Positions 8,131 to 16,182 of a DNA stretch of 64,000 bases are shown here, piece after piece (position 1 is the first letter of the stretch; the number at the start of each line of letters is the position of its first letter). The notes under the pieces were generated by a model. The model did no database searches and was not told where the DNA came from. It worked only from the letters and a program-made list of their open reading frames with translations. The position numbers and the translations under genes were made by a program. The stretch covers positions 248,001 through 312,000 of the forward strand of contig NZ_BOOP01000013.1 of assembly GCF_016863295.1 (NCBI RefSeq). Direction: 5' to 3'. The DNA is from Planotetraspora phitsanulokensis (lineage in GTDB: Bacteria; Actinomycetota; Actinomycetes; Streptosporangiales; Streptosporangiaceae).

Positions 8131-8137
8131 TTCACCG

Positions 8138-9235
8138 ATGTTGTCCGATCTTTCACTTCTCGGCTGGCAGGACGACCGTTACTCCGAGCTTCCCGCGGGC
8201 ACCGTTCCCGCCCGGGTGGCCCGGGTGGATCGTGGCGCCGCCGAGGTCATCGCCGCCGACGGCACGCATCACGCCCGGTACGGCTCACACGTCCGCAGGG
8301 CCTCCGCGGCCGATCCGATCGCCCTTCCCTGTGTGGGCGACTGGGTGGCCCTCCGGCGGCTTCCTGAGGGCCGCTACGAGCTCGACGAGGTGCTTCCCCG
8401 TACTTCGGCCTTCGTGCGGGGCGGCGTGAGCCGTACGTCCAGAGGCGGCCTTTCCGGTGACGGCCAGGGCCAGGTCCTGGCGGCCAACGTGGACGTCGTG
8501 TTCGTCGCCGAGCCGTCGATGCACTCCACCGATTTCGCCGATCTCGGCAGGATCGAGCGCCTCGTGGCGCTGGCCTGGGAGAGCGGCGGCACGCCCGTCG
8601 TCCTGATCACCAAGACCGACCTGTTCGAGATGGGACTCGACGACCTGCTCGCCGACGTCGCCGCCTCGGCACCGGGGGTGGACGTCCACCCGGTCAGCTC
8701 GCTGACGGGCGACGGCGTGGACCTCGTCCGCGCCCACCTCGCCGGCTCCAGGACGGCGGTGGTGCTCGGTCCCTCGGGGGCGGGCAAGTCCACCCTGGTC
8801 AACGCGCTCGCCCATGGCGATGTGATGGAGACCCAGCAGGTCAGGGCGGCCGACGGCCGGGGCAGGCATACGACCGTCCATCGGGAGCTCATCCCGCTGC
8901 CCGGCGGCGGGCTCATCATCGACACTCCCGGCATCCGCCGGGTCGGCCTGTACGAGATGAGCGACGGGGTGGACCTCGTCTTCTCCGACATCGAGGAGCT
9001 GGCCGAGCAGTGCCGCTTCTCCGACTGCGCCCACGGCGACGAGCCCGGCTGTGCCGTACAGGAGGCGGTCGAGTCGGGGGAGCTGGCCCTGAGGCGGCTG
9101 GAGAGCTGGCACAAGCTCCAGCGTGAGGCCGCCTGGATGGCCCGTCGGTCCGACGCCCGTCTCCAGAGTGAGGAGACCCGCAAGTGGAAGATCCTCCACA
9201 AGGAGATGCGCCGGTCAGGGCGGGCCCGTCCCTAA
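8138..9235 (+). CDS. rsgA: Ribosome small subunit-dependent GTPase RsgA (YjeQ)
   Basis: 365-residue circularly permuted GTPase that acts in late 30S subunit maturation. The permuted order is visible: TKTD (G4, about residue 158), then GPSGAGKST (G1, about 211), then DTPG (G3, about 262), after an N-terminal OB-fold. A C-terminal zinc site reads CRFSDCAHGDEPGC from about residue 292. The ATG at 8138 sits 11 bases after GAAGGG; a GTG at 8126 overlaps that site and is less likely. An upstream leader ORF may regulate its translation. Confidence 0.93.
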   Translation: MLSDLSLLGWQDDRYSELPAGTVPARVARVDRGAAEVIAADGTHHARYGSHVRRASAADPIALPCVGDWVALRRLPEGRYELDEVLPRTSAFVRGGVSRTSRGGLSGDGQGQVLAANVDVVFVAEPSMHSTDFADLGRIERLVALAWESGGTPVVLITKTDLFEMGLDDLLADVAASAPGVDVHPVSSLTGDGVDLVRAHLAGSRTAVVLGPSGAGKSTLVNALAHGDVMETQQVRAADGRGRHTTVHRELIPLPGGGLIIDTPGIRRVGLYEMSDGVDLVFSDIEELAEQCRFSDCAHGDEPGCAVQEAVESGELALRRLESWHKLQREAAWMARRSDARLQSEETRKWKILHKEMRRSGRARP

Positions 9236-9271
9236 ATGTGCCTGGCGTGATTTGTCGGGTATGAGGAAATT

Positions 9272-9931
9272 ATGAACCCGATACGGGTGCGGCTGCCGTT
9301 CACGGACAGGGCCCAGGCGGGAGCGCTTCTCGCCCAAGCTCTGTACGGCATGCGCCGGGGGGATCCGGTGGTGCTCGCCCTGCCGCGCGGCGGGGTGGCG
9401 GTGGCCGCGCCCGTGTCGGACATGCTCGACGCGCCCCTCGACGTGCTGGTGACCCGGAAGATCGGGTGCCCCGGCCAGCCGGAGCTCGGCGTCGGTGCGA
9501 TCGCCGAGGGTGGAGAGCCGGTGTTCCATCAGGATCTGCTGGAGAAGCTCGGACTCGAGCCGGAGGACGTCTCACCGGTCGTGGACCGGGAGCGGCTCGA
9601 GCTGGCCAGGCGGGTGAAGGTCTACCGGGGTGAGCGGCCCGCGCCCGATCTCCGCGGCAAGGACGTGATCGTCGTCGACGACGGGATGGCGACCGGGGGA
9701 ACCGCGACGGCGGCGCTGCGGGCCGTACGGACGCGGCAGGAGGGGCGGGGCACGTCGACACTGGCGGTTCCGGTCGCGGCAGGGGATACCGTGGAGCGAA
9801 TGCGGAAAGAAGCCGACAATGTCGTGATTCTCGCGGTTCCGTGGGGTTTCCGCGCGGTCGGGCAGTGGTACGAATCATTCGACCAACTGACCGACGACGA
9901 TGTTCTCGACCTGCTCAGGGAACGGCTGTGA
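9272..9931 (+). CDS. Phosphoribosyltransferase-family protein
   Basis: 219-residue type I phosphoribosyltransferase-fold protein. The PRPP-binding signature VIVVDDGMATGGTATAALRA is intact around residues 130-149, and ALPRGGVAVAAPVSD near residue 35 matches the stand-alone bacterial family. These proteins often pair with hydrolases or stress genes; the accepted base is unknown. It starts 36 bp after rsgA. Confidence 0.85.
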   Translation: MNPIRVRLPFTDRAQAGALLAQALYGMRRGDPVVLALPRGGVAVAAPVSDMLDAPLDVLVTRKIGCPGQPELGVGAIAEGGEPVFHQDLLEKLGLEPEDVSPVVDRERLELARRVKVYRGERPAPDLRGKDVIVVDDGMATGGTATAALRAVRTRQEGRGTSTLAVPVAAGDTVERMRKEADNVVILAVPWGFRAVGQWYESFDQLTDDDVLDLLRERL

Positions 9932-9936
9932 CCTGA

Positions 9937-9977
9937 GGGTGTCCCGCGTTCCCTGGGGAGGGGTCGGCGGAACACCC
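9937..9977. terminator. Weak bulged hairpin between convergent genes
   Basis: GGGTG (9937-9941) can pair with CACCC (9973-9977), extended by TTCC with GGAA across a bulge, between the convergent phosphoribosyltransferase and whiB-type genes. No U-tract follows, so it is only a candidate. Confidence 0.3.
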
Positions 9978-10017
9978 GGAGGCCTGCTGAAGCGTGTCGG
10001 GGGAGGGGGAAGACGGC

Positions 10018-10332
10018 TCAGGCGACAGCGCTGATGCCGGCGCTCGCCGCGCGGCGCATACGGCGACGACGCTCGGAGGCGCGCTCGTCCTCGTTCAGTC
10101 CGCCCCAGGTCCCGTACTTCTCGGGACGGGACAGGGCGTAGTCGAGGCACTCGGCGCGCACGGGACACTGAGCGCAGATGGCCTTGGCCTTGCGCTCACG
10201 GATGTCGCGCTCCGGCTGACGCTCACCGTCAGGACCGAAGAACAGCACAAGGTCCTCTCCCCGGCACGCGGCATCATCCTGCCATCCCCAACTGGGGCGC
10301 GGGCGGGCGAGCTGCCGACGTACCTGAGACAT
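10018..10332 (-). CDS. WhiB-family iron-sulfur transcriptional regulator
   Basis: 104-residue Wbl protein. The four [4Fe-4S] ligands are C23, C53, C56 and C62 (CAQC plus flanking Cys), followed by the turn motif GTWGG and a basic ERRRRMRRA tail thought to contact DNA or sigma factor. Wbl proteins control development, redox and antibiotic responses in actinobacteria. It does not match well enough to WhiA/B/D or WblC subtypes from memory to name. AAAGGTGG lies 6 bases before the ATG. Confidence 0.93.
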   Translation of the reverse strand: MSQVRRQLARPRPSWGWQDDAACRGEDLVLFFGPDGERQPERDIRERKAKAICAQCPVRAECLDYALSRPEKYGTWGGLNEDERASERRRRMRRAASAGISAVA

Positions 10333-10447
10333 GAGAAACCACCTTTGGTGAGAGGTATTTCAAGGGTTCGTGCCGCATTGGACGCTTGTGGCGTCCCTGT
10401 ATCCAACGCGAGGACTGGCCGTGATGTTCCCGTTCCGGGCGGTGGCC

Positions 10448-11353
10448 TCAGGTCAGAGCCGCAGTGAGCTGCCTCAATTCGGCCAACCTGTAGGTCGAGA
10501 TCTCGTCGGCGCAAGTCATCCCGCACGGCGCCGAGAACACCGTACGTTCGACCACAACCCGAAATCGCGACGATCCCCGCTGTGACGTGCTTCGCACGAC
10601 GCACACCGTGGTGTCGCTTTCCGACCGGGAGGATTCCACGGCCACTCCGCCGACCGAGACCTCACCCGTGTGGGACCGGACGAAATGCTCGGCGGCTTGC
10701 AATGGCTCAGGGATACCCGCGCGCCCCCGGAAACGGTCGAGGACGACCTCGCCGTGCCGGTACGCGTTTGCCGCCGCGATCGCAGCAGCTTGAGACATGC
10801 TGCCGTAGTAAAGCCCGTGTGGCAAGCATACGAGGTTAGCGGCGTATCGATCGCCGCCAACATGACTGGTCTCCCAGGCCCCTCCGGGCAGGTTCTCATC
10901 CAGGAACCGGGCCAGCGGAAGGCCGAGTCGGGCGCAGCAGGCGTTGCGTTTGCCGTGCGTGCAGACCAGGAACATCGGCTCGTTCACCAGTATGCAGGAC
11001 TCTGGAACCACTCCGTGCACGAGCGAGCCCAGGTCAAGATCGTCGGGGTTCTCGAAGAAGCCCTCCGCGAGCCACGGTTCGGCGCCGGCGGACGAGGCCA
11101 CGAAGACGTGCACGGGGCCGGTGCGGGCGGTGCGGCGGCCGGGGCGCCGGATCAGCTGCGGCCGGACGCCGAGCGACATGGCCCGGTCGATCAGCGCGTG
11201 CACCGGATCGGGCAGCGTGGACTCGTCGAGATAGGCCGCCCAGGGCCCGGAGTGCTCGATCAGCAGCCAGAACCGCGCGCCGACGGTCGCGCTCGCGAGG
11301 ACGGGGGCCGTATCGGTGTGGCATACGGCGGAATGCTCGCAGCCGTTGGCCAT
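10448..11353 (-). CDS. Sucrase/ferredoxin-like family protein, likely iron-regulated
   Basis: 301-residue protein of the sucrase/ferredoxin-like family (thioredoxin-like [2Fe-2S] fold). It carries VCTHGKRNACCARLG near residue 130 and HVGGDRYAANLVCLPHGLYY near 165, with cysteines placed for a cluster, and a Cys pair CGMTC near the C-terminus. Members accompany siderophore and iron-uptake genes and are thought to be reductases, possibly for ferric siderophores. An IdeR/DmdR-type iron box lies 28 bp upstream of the ATG, in keeping with induction under iron limitation. Confidence 0.85.
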   Translation of the reverse strand: MANGCEHSAVCHTDTAPVLASATVGARFWLLIEHSGPWAAYLDESTLPDPVHALIDRAMSLGVRPQLIRRPGRRTARTGPVHVFVASSAGAEPWLAEGFFENPDDLDLGSLVHGVVPESCILVNEPMFLVCTHGKRNACCARLGLPLARFLDENLPGGAWETSHVGGDRYAANLVCLPHGLYYGSMSQAAAIAAANAYRHGEVVLDRFRGRAGIPEPLQAAEHFVRSHTGEVSVGGVAVESSRSESDTTVCVVRSTSQRGSSRFRVVVERTVFSAPCGMTCADEISTYRLAELRQLTAALT

Positions 11354-11380
11354 CGGGTCGCCCGCCTCCCTCGCGCTCGA

Positions 11381-11400
11381 TTAGGTAAGTCTTACCTTAG
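11381..11400. promoter_or_regulatory. IdeR/DmdR-type iron box
   Basis: TTAGGTAAGTCTTACCTTAG closely matches the actinobacterial iron-repressor consensus (TTAGGTTAGGCTAACCTAA). It is placed to repress the sucrase/ferredoxin-like gene when iron is replete. It also contains the stop codon of glpD (TAA, 11397-11399) and lies within a larger inverted repeat whose outer arms are CTCGATTAG (11376-11384) and CTAATCGAG (11401-11409). Confidence 0.8.
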
Positions 11401-12947
11401 CTAATCGAGTCAAACGGTGTGACGGGTGGGTCCCATGAATCCGCGAGTGCCGCCTCGGCCGCCGGAAGCGCCGCCTGGCGGTCGGCGGCCACCAGTCCGA
11501 TCCGAGTACGCCGGTCGAGCAGGTCGCCCGGGTCGAGCGCGCCCTCGTGCCTGACCGCCCACACCAGCTCCGCCCGGGTCACGCCCAGTGCGACGGGCTC
11601 GGCCATCGACCGATCCTCCCGCGCCAGCGCCTGAACGGCGGCCGCCTCCGTGCCGTATCGCTCGGCCAGCCGGGCCGGAACACCGTCGGACGAGGGCCCG
11701 GAGACCCATGCGCCCGGCCGGGGGGCGCCGACCAGCGGCATCCGCGCTGTACGGCTCGCCGGTGCGCCGGGGCAGGCGGCGTCGACGGCGTCCTCGGCCA
11801 TGCGGCGGTAGGTGGTGAGCTTGCCGCCCACCACGGTCACCACGCCGTCGGGCGACCGCAGCACCGCGTGCCTGCGGGACACGTCGGCCGTCCTGCCGTC
11901 TCCCGAGTCGACCAGGGGGCGCAGTCCCGCGTAGGCGCCCGCCACCTGCTCGCGTCTGACCGGCTCGGCCAGGACGGAGCCCAGGACGTCCAGGAGGAAG
12001 GCCACGTCGCTCTCGGGCGCCTCCGGGACGTCGGGGAGGGGACCGTCGACGGGCTCGTCCGTGAGGCCGACGTGGACCCGCCCGTCGGCCTGCGGGAGGA
12101 CGAGCACGAAGCGGTTCCGCTCGCCGGGGATCGGCACGTGCATCCCGGCGCGCAGCCCGGGGAGCACGTCAGGCCCGAGCACGAGGTGGGTGCCGCGGGA
12201 GGGGCGGAGCCGTACCGAGGGCACGAGCTCCCCGGCCCACACTCCAGAGGCGTTGATCACCGCGCGGGCCCTGATCCCGAACTCGGCGCCGGTCAGCTCG
12301 TCGCGGACCTGGGCTCCGTCTCCGGTGAGGGAGAGCGCGCGGCACCTGGTGAGGATCCGCGCGCCGTGGCCCGCGGCGGTACGCGCGACGGCGAGGACGA
12401 GCCTCGCGTCGTCCACGACGCGCCCGTCCCAAGACAGCAGCGCGCCGCGCAGGCCGCGCGGGCTGAGCGGCGGCGCCAGGGCCAGCGCCCGCTCCGCGGG
12501 TACGCGCGACGGTCCGGGCAGGACGGCGCGCGGTGTGCGGGCGGCGGCGCGCAGGGCGTCGCCCAGCCGGTAGCCGGCCATGACGACGGCCGCCTGCCCC
12601 GGCGGCACCGCCGGTGTGAGCGGCAGCAGGTACGGCTGGGCGCGGACCAGGTGGGGGGCGGTGTGGCGCAGCAGCACGCCGCGCTCGGCCGCGCTCTCGT
12701 GTGCGACGCCCACCTGGCCCTTCGCGAGGTAGCGCAGCCCGCCGTGGATGAGTTTCGAGCTCCATCGGGACGTGCCGAAGGCGATGTCGTGCGCGTCGAT
12801 CGCGGCGACCGTCAGGCCGCGCGACGCGGCGTCGAGGGCCGCTCCCGCGCCTGTGGCGCCGAGGCCGACGACGAGGACGTCGACGACGGCGTCCCGGAGT
12901 TCGGCGAGCTCGCGAGCCCGCCGGGTGGCGTTCAGCGAAGTGTCCAT
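11397..12947 (-). CDS. glpD: FAD-dependent glycerol-3-phosphate dehydrogenase
   Basis: 516-residue membrane-associated flavoprotein oxidising glycerol-3-phosphate to dihydroxyacetone phosphate with electrons passed to quinone. The N-terminal dinucleotide fold VVGLGATGAGAALDAASRG (about residues 26-44) is followed by GTSRWSSKLIHGGLRYL, typical of GlpD, and the C-terminal VVGGKLTTYRRMAEDAV. The open frame extends upstream, but ATG 12947 has AAGGAG four bases before it. It is divergent from an alkyl-DHAP-synthase-like oxidase, linking it to DHAP and possibly ether-lipid metabolism. Confidence 0.92.
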   Translation of the reverse strand: MDTSLNATRRARELAELRDAVVDVLVVGLGATGAGAALDAASRGLTVAAIDAHDIAFGTSRWSSKLIHGGLRYLAKGQVGVAHESAAERGVLLRHTAPHLVRAQPYLLPLTPAVPPGQAAVVMAGYRLGDALRAAARTPRAVLPGPSRVPAERALALAPPLSPRGLRGALLSWDGRVVDDARLVLAVARTAAGHGARILTRCRALSLTGDGAQVRDELTGAEFGIRARAVINASGVWAGELVPSVRLRPSRGTHLVLGPDVLPGLRAGMHVPIPGERNRFVLVLPQADGRVHVGLTDEPVDGPLPDVPEAPESDVAFLLDVLGSVLAEPVRREQVAGAYAGLRPLVDSGDGRTADVSRRHAVLRSPDGVVTVVGGKLTTYRRMAEDAVDAACPGAPASRTARMPLVGAPRPGAWVSGPSSDGVPARLAERYGTEAAAVQALAREDRSMAEPVALGVTRAELVWAVRHEGALDPGDLLDRRTRIGLVAADRQAALPAAEAALADSWDPPVTPFDSIS

Positions 12948-12967
12948 ACCGCTCCTTGGGCCGCGCA

Positions 12968-12981
12968 TTACCCTTGAGTAA
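12968..12981. promoter_or_regulatory. TTAC-N6-GTAA operator-like dyad between glpD and the oxidase
   Basis: TTACCCTTGAGTAA is an inverted repeat in the 56-bp divergent region, of the TetR-operator type common before actinobacterial lipid genes. It is 21 bp from the glpD start and 23 bp from the GTG of the oxidase, so one regulator could control both. Confidence 0.4.
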
Positions 12982-13003
12982 CCTATCTGGAGGCGTGCAC
13001 GAC

Positions 13004-14611
13004 GTGGAGACCCCTTCGACCCCTTCGATCCCCTCGGAACCGATGCTGTGGTCCGGCTGGGGCGACCCCGCCAAGGCGACGGAGTTGCCGGAACCCGTCC
13101 GCAGGCTGCTCGCCGACTTCCTCGGCGTACGCGGGCCGGCCGTACCGGCCGCGACCTTCGGCGAGGTGCGACTGGCGGCCCCGGTCCTCCCGCCACCCGC
13201 TCTGGCCGCGCTCGCGGCGATCACGGGGGCCGAGCATGTGCGCACCGACGACGACGCCCGCATCCGCCACACGCGCGGAAGGTCCACGCCCGACCTGCTG
13301 AGGATGCGGGCGGGAGACGGCTCCGACGCCCCCGACGCCGTCGTCCTGCCCGGCTCGCACGACGAGGTGGCCGCCGTGTTGCGCGTGTGCGCCGACCACC
13401 GGGTGGCCGTGGTGCCGTTCGGCGGGGGGACGTCGGTGGTGGGCGGCCTGGTCGCCTCCCGCGAGGGGTTCGCCGGGGTGGCGGCCCTCGACCTGTCCCG
13501 GCTGAACAGGCTCGTCTCGGTGGACGCCGAGTCGATGGTCGCCGAGATGGAGCCCGGCCTCCGGGCGCCGCAGGCGGAGGAACTGCTCGCCGGCCACGGA
13601 CTGACGCTCGGCCACTTCCCGCAGTCCTACGAGTACGCGACGCTCGGCGGATTCGCCGCGGCCCGGTCGAGCGGGCAGGCGTCCGCCGGGTACGGCCGGT
13701 TCGACGACATGGTCGTCGGGATGACCGTCGCGACGCCGCGCGGCACCCTGGAGACCGGCCGCGCCCCCAGGTCGGCGGCGGGGCCCGACCTGCGGCAGGT
13801 GATCCTCGGTTCCGAAGGCGCCTTCGGGGTGATCACCTCGCTCAGGCTGCGCGTCCGCCGGGCTCCCGAGCGGCGGGTCTACGAGGGCTGGCGGTTCGCG
13901 ACGTTCGCCGACGGGCTGGCGGCCGTCCGGAGGCTCGCGCAGGACGGTCCGACGCCGACGGTCCTGCGGCTGTCCGACGAGACCGAGACCCTCGTGGGCC
14001 TGGCCCAGCCCGGCGAGCTCGGCTCGTCGCCGAGCGGCTCCGGCTGCCTCGTCGTCGCCGGGTACGAGGGCGCCCCCGACGACGTGTCGTACCGAGCGGA
14101 GCGCGCGGCGGCGGTCCTGGCCGCCATGGGCGGTGTCCACCTGGGTCCCGAGCCCGGGGAGAAATGGGCGCACGGCCGGTTCGACGCGCCGTACCTGCGG
14201 GACTCGCTGCTCGCCGCGGGCGCGACCGTGGAGACGCTGGAGACGGCCTGCTTCTGGTCCGCGGTGCCGCGCCTCTACGAGTCCGTACGGCAGGCCCTCA
14301 CGGGCGCGCTCGGCTCGCCGCTGGTGATGTGCCACGTCTCGCACGTGTACGGCACGGGCGCCTCCTTGTACTTCACCGTGGTCACCGCCCAGACGGAGGA
14401 TCCGATCGGCCAGTGGGCGGCGGCCAAGGGGGCGGCGAGCGAGGCGATCCTGCGCGCCGGAGGGACCATCACCCACCACCACGGCGTCGGGCGCGACCAC
14501 CGGGAGGCGTTCGGGGCGGAGATCGGGGAACTGGGCGCGGAGATCCTGCGCGCGGTCAAGGAAAGGCTCGATCCGGCGGGCGTGCTCAATCCGGGGGTGA
14601 TGATTCCGTAG
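13004..14611 (+). CDS. FAD-binding oxidase, alkyl-dihydroxyacetonephosphate synthase-like
   Basis: About 535 residues. The PCMH-type FAD domain is clear: VVPFGGGTSVVGGL, then a HFPQSYEYATLGGFAAARSS segment with the family's conserved Tyr/Ala run, and a C-terminal cap ending THHHGVGRDHREAFGAEIG, where the HHH is characteristic of alkyl-DHAP synthases and D-lactate/glycolate oxidase relatives. Alkyl-DHAP synthase swaps an acyl for an alkyl chain on acyl-DHAP; glpD next door makes DHAP. GTG 13004 has GGAGG 10 bases upstream; ATG 13043 (MLWSGWGDPAK) is an alternative start. Confidence 0.82.
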   Translation: METPSTPSIPSEPMLWSGWGDPAKATELPEPVRRLLADFLGVRGPAVPAATFGEVRLAAPVLPPPALAALAAITGAEHVRTDDDARIRHTRGRSTPDLLRMRAGDGSDAPDAVVLPGSHDEVAAVLRVCADHRVAVVPFGGGTSVVGGLVASREGFAGVAALDLSRLNRLVSVDAESMVAEMEPGLRAPQAEELLAGHGLTLGHFPQSYEYATLGGFAAARSSGQASAGYGRFDDMVVGMTVATPRGTLETGRAPRSAAGPDLRQVILGSEGAFGVITSLRLRVRRAPERRVYEGWRFATFADGLAAVRRLAQDGPTPTVLRLSDETETLVGLAQPGELGSSPSGSGCLVVAGYEGAPDDVSYRAERAAAVLAAMGGVHLGPEPGEKWAHGRFDAPYLRDSLLAAGATVETLETACFWSAVPRLYESVRQALTGALGSPLVMCHVSHVYGTGASLYFTVVTAQTEDPIGQWAAAKGAASEAILRAGGTITHHHGVGRDHREAFGAEIGELGAEILRAVKERLDPAGVLNPGVMIP

Positions 14612-14644
14612 ATCCCTTCGGTGGGAAAGCGTCAAGATTGTCCC

Positions 14645-16150
14645 ATGGTGGATGTCGGTACCGCGGCGGCGCGCGGCAAGCAGGTCTCGTCACGGGTCTC
14701 GGAGGAGGGGGCCGGGTGGAACTGTCAGCGGATCGGCACCTTCGACAAGTTGCGGCCGAGCAGGAACACCTTCACCTGGCTGAGCCCCGCGACCCTGTGG
14801 CGGTCCCGCAACGAGATCCTCGCCCAGCTCTTCGGCGATCCCTCGCCCGAGGTGAGGCGCCGGTGGGTGGCCGCGCAGCGGGAGCGCGGAGCCGACCCCG
14901 ACCTCCGGATCAAGCAGGAGGTGGGGGAGGAGTTCTCGTTCCTGGTCCTGGGTGACACCGGCGAGGGCGACGCCTCCCAGTACGCGGTGGTCCCCGGGAT
15001 GCTGAAGCTGGGGGAGGACACGTCGTTCGCCGTGGTGGCCAGCGACGTGATCTATCCCACCGGCTCGGGCAACGAGTACGGCGACAAGTTCTTCCGCCCC
15101 TACCAGGACTACGCGGCCCCGATCTACGCGGTTCCCGGCAACCACGACTGGTACGACGGGCTCGGCGGTTTCATGCGGGTCTTCTGCGACGCGCGGCCGC
15201 TCGAGGTCCAGCAGCAGGGCTTCCGGCTGTCGCCCTCGGGCGTCCGCGGACTGTTCTGGAAGAAGCCGGACGCCATCGACGAGGCGGCCCTGGAGCAGGT
15301 GCGGAAGATGCGCTCGCTCCCGGAGCAGCAGGCCACGCTGCCCGCGCCGTACTGGATGCTGGACCTCGGCAGGCTGGTCGTCGTCGGGATCGACACGGGC
15401 ATCAAGGGCGACATCGACCGCGAGCAGGGGGAGTGGCTGCGCCGCGTCTCCGCCGACCCCCGGCCCAAGATCCTCATCACCGGCAAGCCGATCTACGTGC
15501 GCAACGAGTACCACCCCTGCGCGATCGAGGGCGGGGGAACGGTCGACGACATCGTGCGCGATCCGGCGAACAACTACGTGGCCGCGATCGGCGGGGACGT
15601 CCACAACTACGAGCGTTATCCCGTCCACGTGGGCGGCCGGACCATCCAGTACATCGTCTCCGGAGGCGGGGGCGCGTTCATGCACGCGACGCACACGACC
15701 CCCCGGGTCGACGTCGGAGGCGTGCACGAGGACGAGTTCAAGTGCTATCCGCTCCGCGGCGACTCGTTGTCGTTCTACAGCCTGCTCTACAGCAGGCGCC
15801 TTCGGATGCGCTGGCTCTACATCACCCCCGAGCAGGGACTCGAGCTCATGTCGCGGCGGGTGGGCAACACGCCGCCGCGGCCCACCCCCGGCGCGCGGAT
15901 CACCGCGCGGACGCGGTGGGCCGCGCGCCTGCTCGGCGGCTGGCCGATGCCCTTCCGCCTGCCCGTCGGGCGGGTCTTCCACCGGTGGATCTCGGAGTTG
16001 TCCGACTGGGACACCCCGCCGTTCTTCAAGAGCTTCCTGCACGTGTCGGTCACGGCCGACCGGCTGAAGATCAGGTGCTTCGCCGCGACGGGCTGCCTGG
16101 CGCAGGAGATCGACCCGCCGCTGGAGGACGAGGTCGAGATCCCTCTCTGA
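14645..16150 (+). CDS. Calcineurin-like metallophosphoesterase
   Basis: About 501 residues with the dimetal phosphoesterase motifs in order: LGDTGEGD (about residue 100), SDVIYPTGSGNEY (about 130), VPGNHDWYDG (about 163) and GGDVHNYERYP (about 315). Motif II has Ser where many relatives have Gly. No signal peptide is seen, so a cytosolic phosphodiesterase or phosphatase is likely; the substrate is unknown. A CAAGAT -10-like hexamer ends 6 nt before ATG 14645 and no ribosome-binding site is present, so a leaderless mRNA is plausible. Confidence 0.85.
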   Translation: MVDVGTAAARGKQVSSRVSEEGAGWNCQRIGTFDKLRPSRNTFTWLSPATLWRSRNEILAQLFGDPSPEVRRRWVAAQRERGADPDLRIKQEVGEEFSFLVLGDTGEGDASQYAVVPGMLKLGEDTSFAVVASDVIYPTGSGNEYGDKFFRPYQDYAAPIYAVPGNHDWYDGLGGFMRVFCDARPLEVQQQGFRLSPSGVRGLFWKKPDAIDEAALEQVRKMRSLPEQQATLPAPYWMLDLGRLVVVGIDTGIKGDIDREQGEWLRRVSADPRPKILITGKPIYVRNEYHPCAIEGGGTVDDIVRDPANNYVAAIGGDVHNYERYPVHVGGRTIQYIVSGGGGAFMHATHTTPRVDVGGVHEDEFKCYPLRGDSLSFYSLLYSRRLRMRWLYITPEQGLELMSRRVGNTPPRPTPGARITARTRWAARLLGGWPMPFRLPVGRVFHRWISELSDWDTPPFFKSFLHVSVTADRLKIRCFAATGCLAQEIDPPLEDEVEIPL

Positions 16151-16182
16151 CCGATGTCGGTGCCGCCTGGCAGTCTTGGGGC

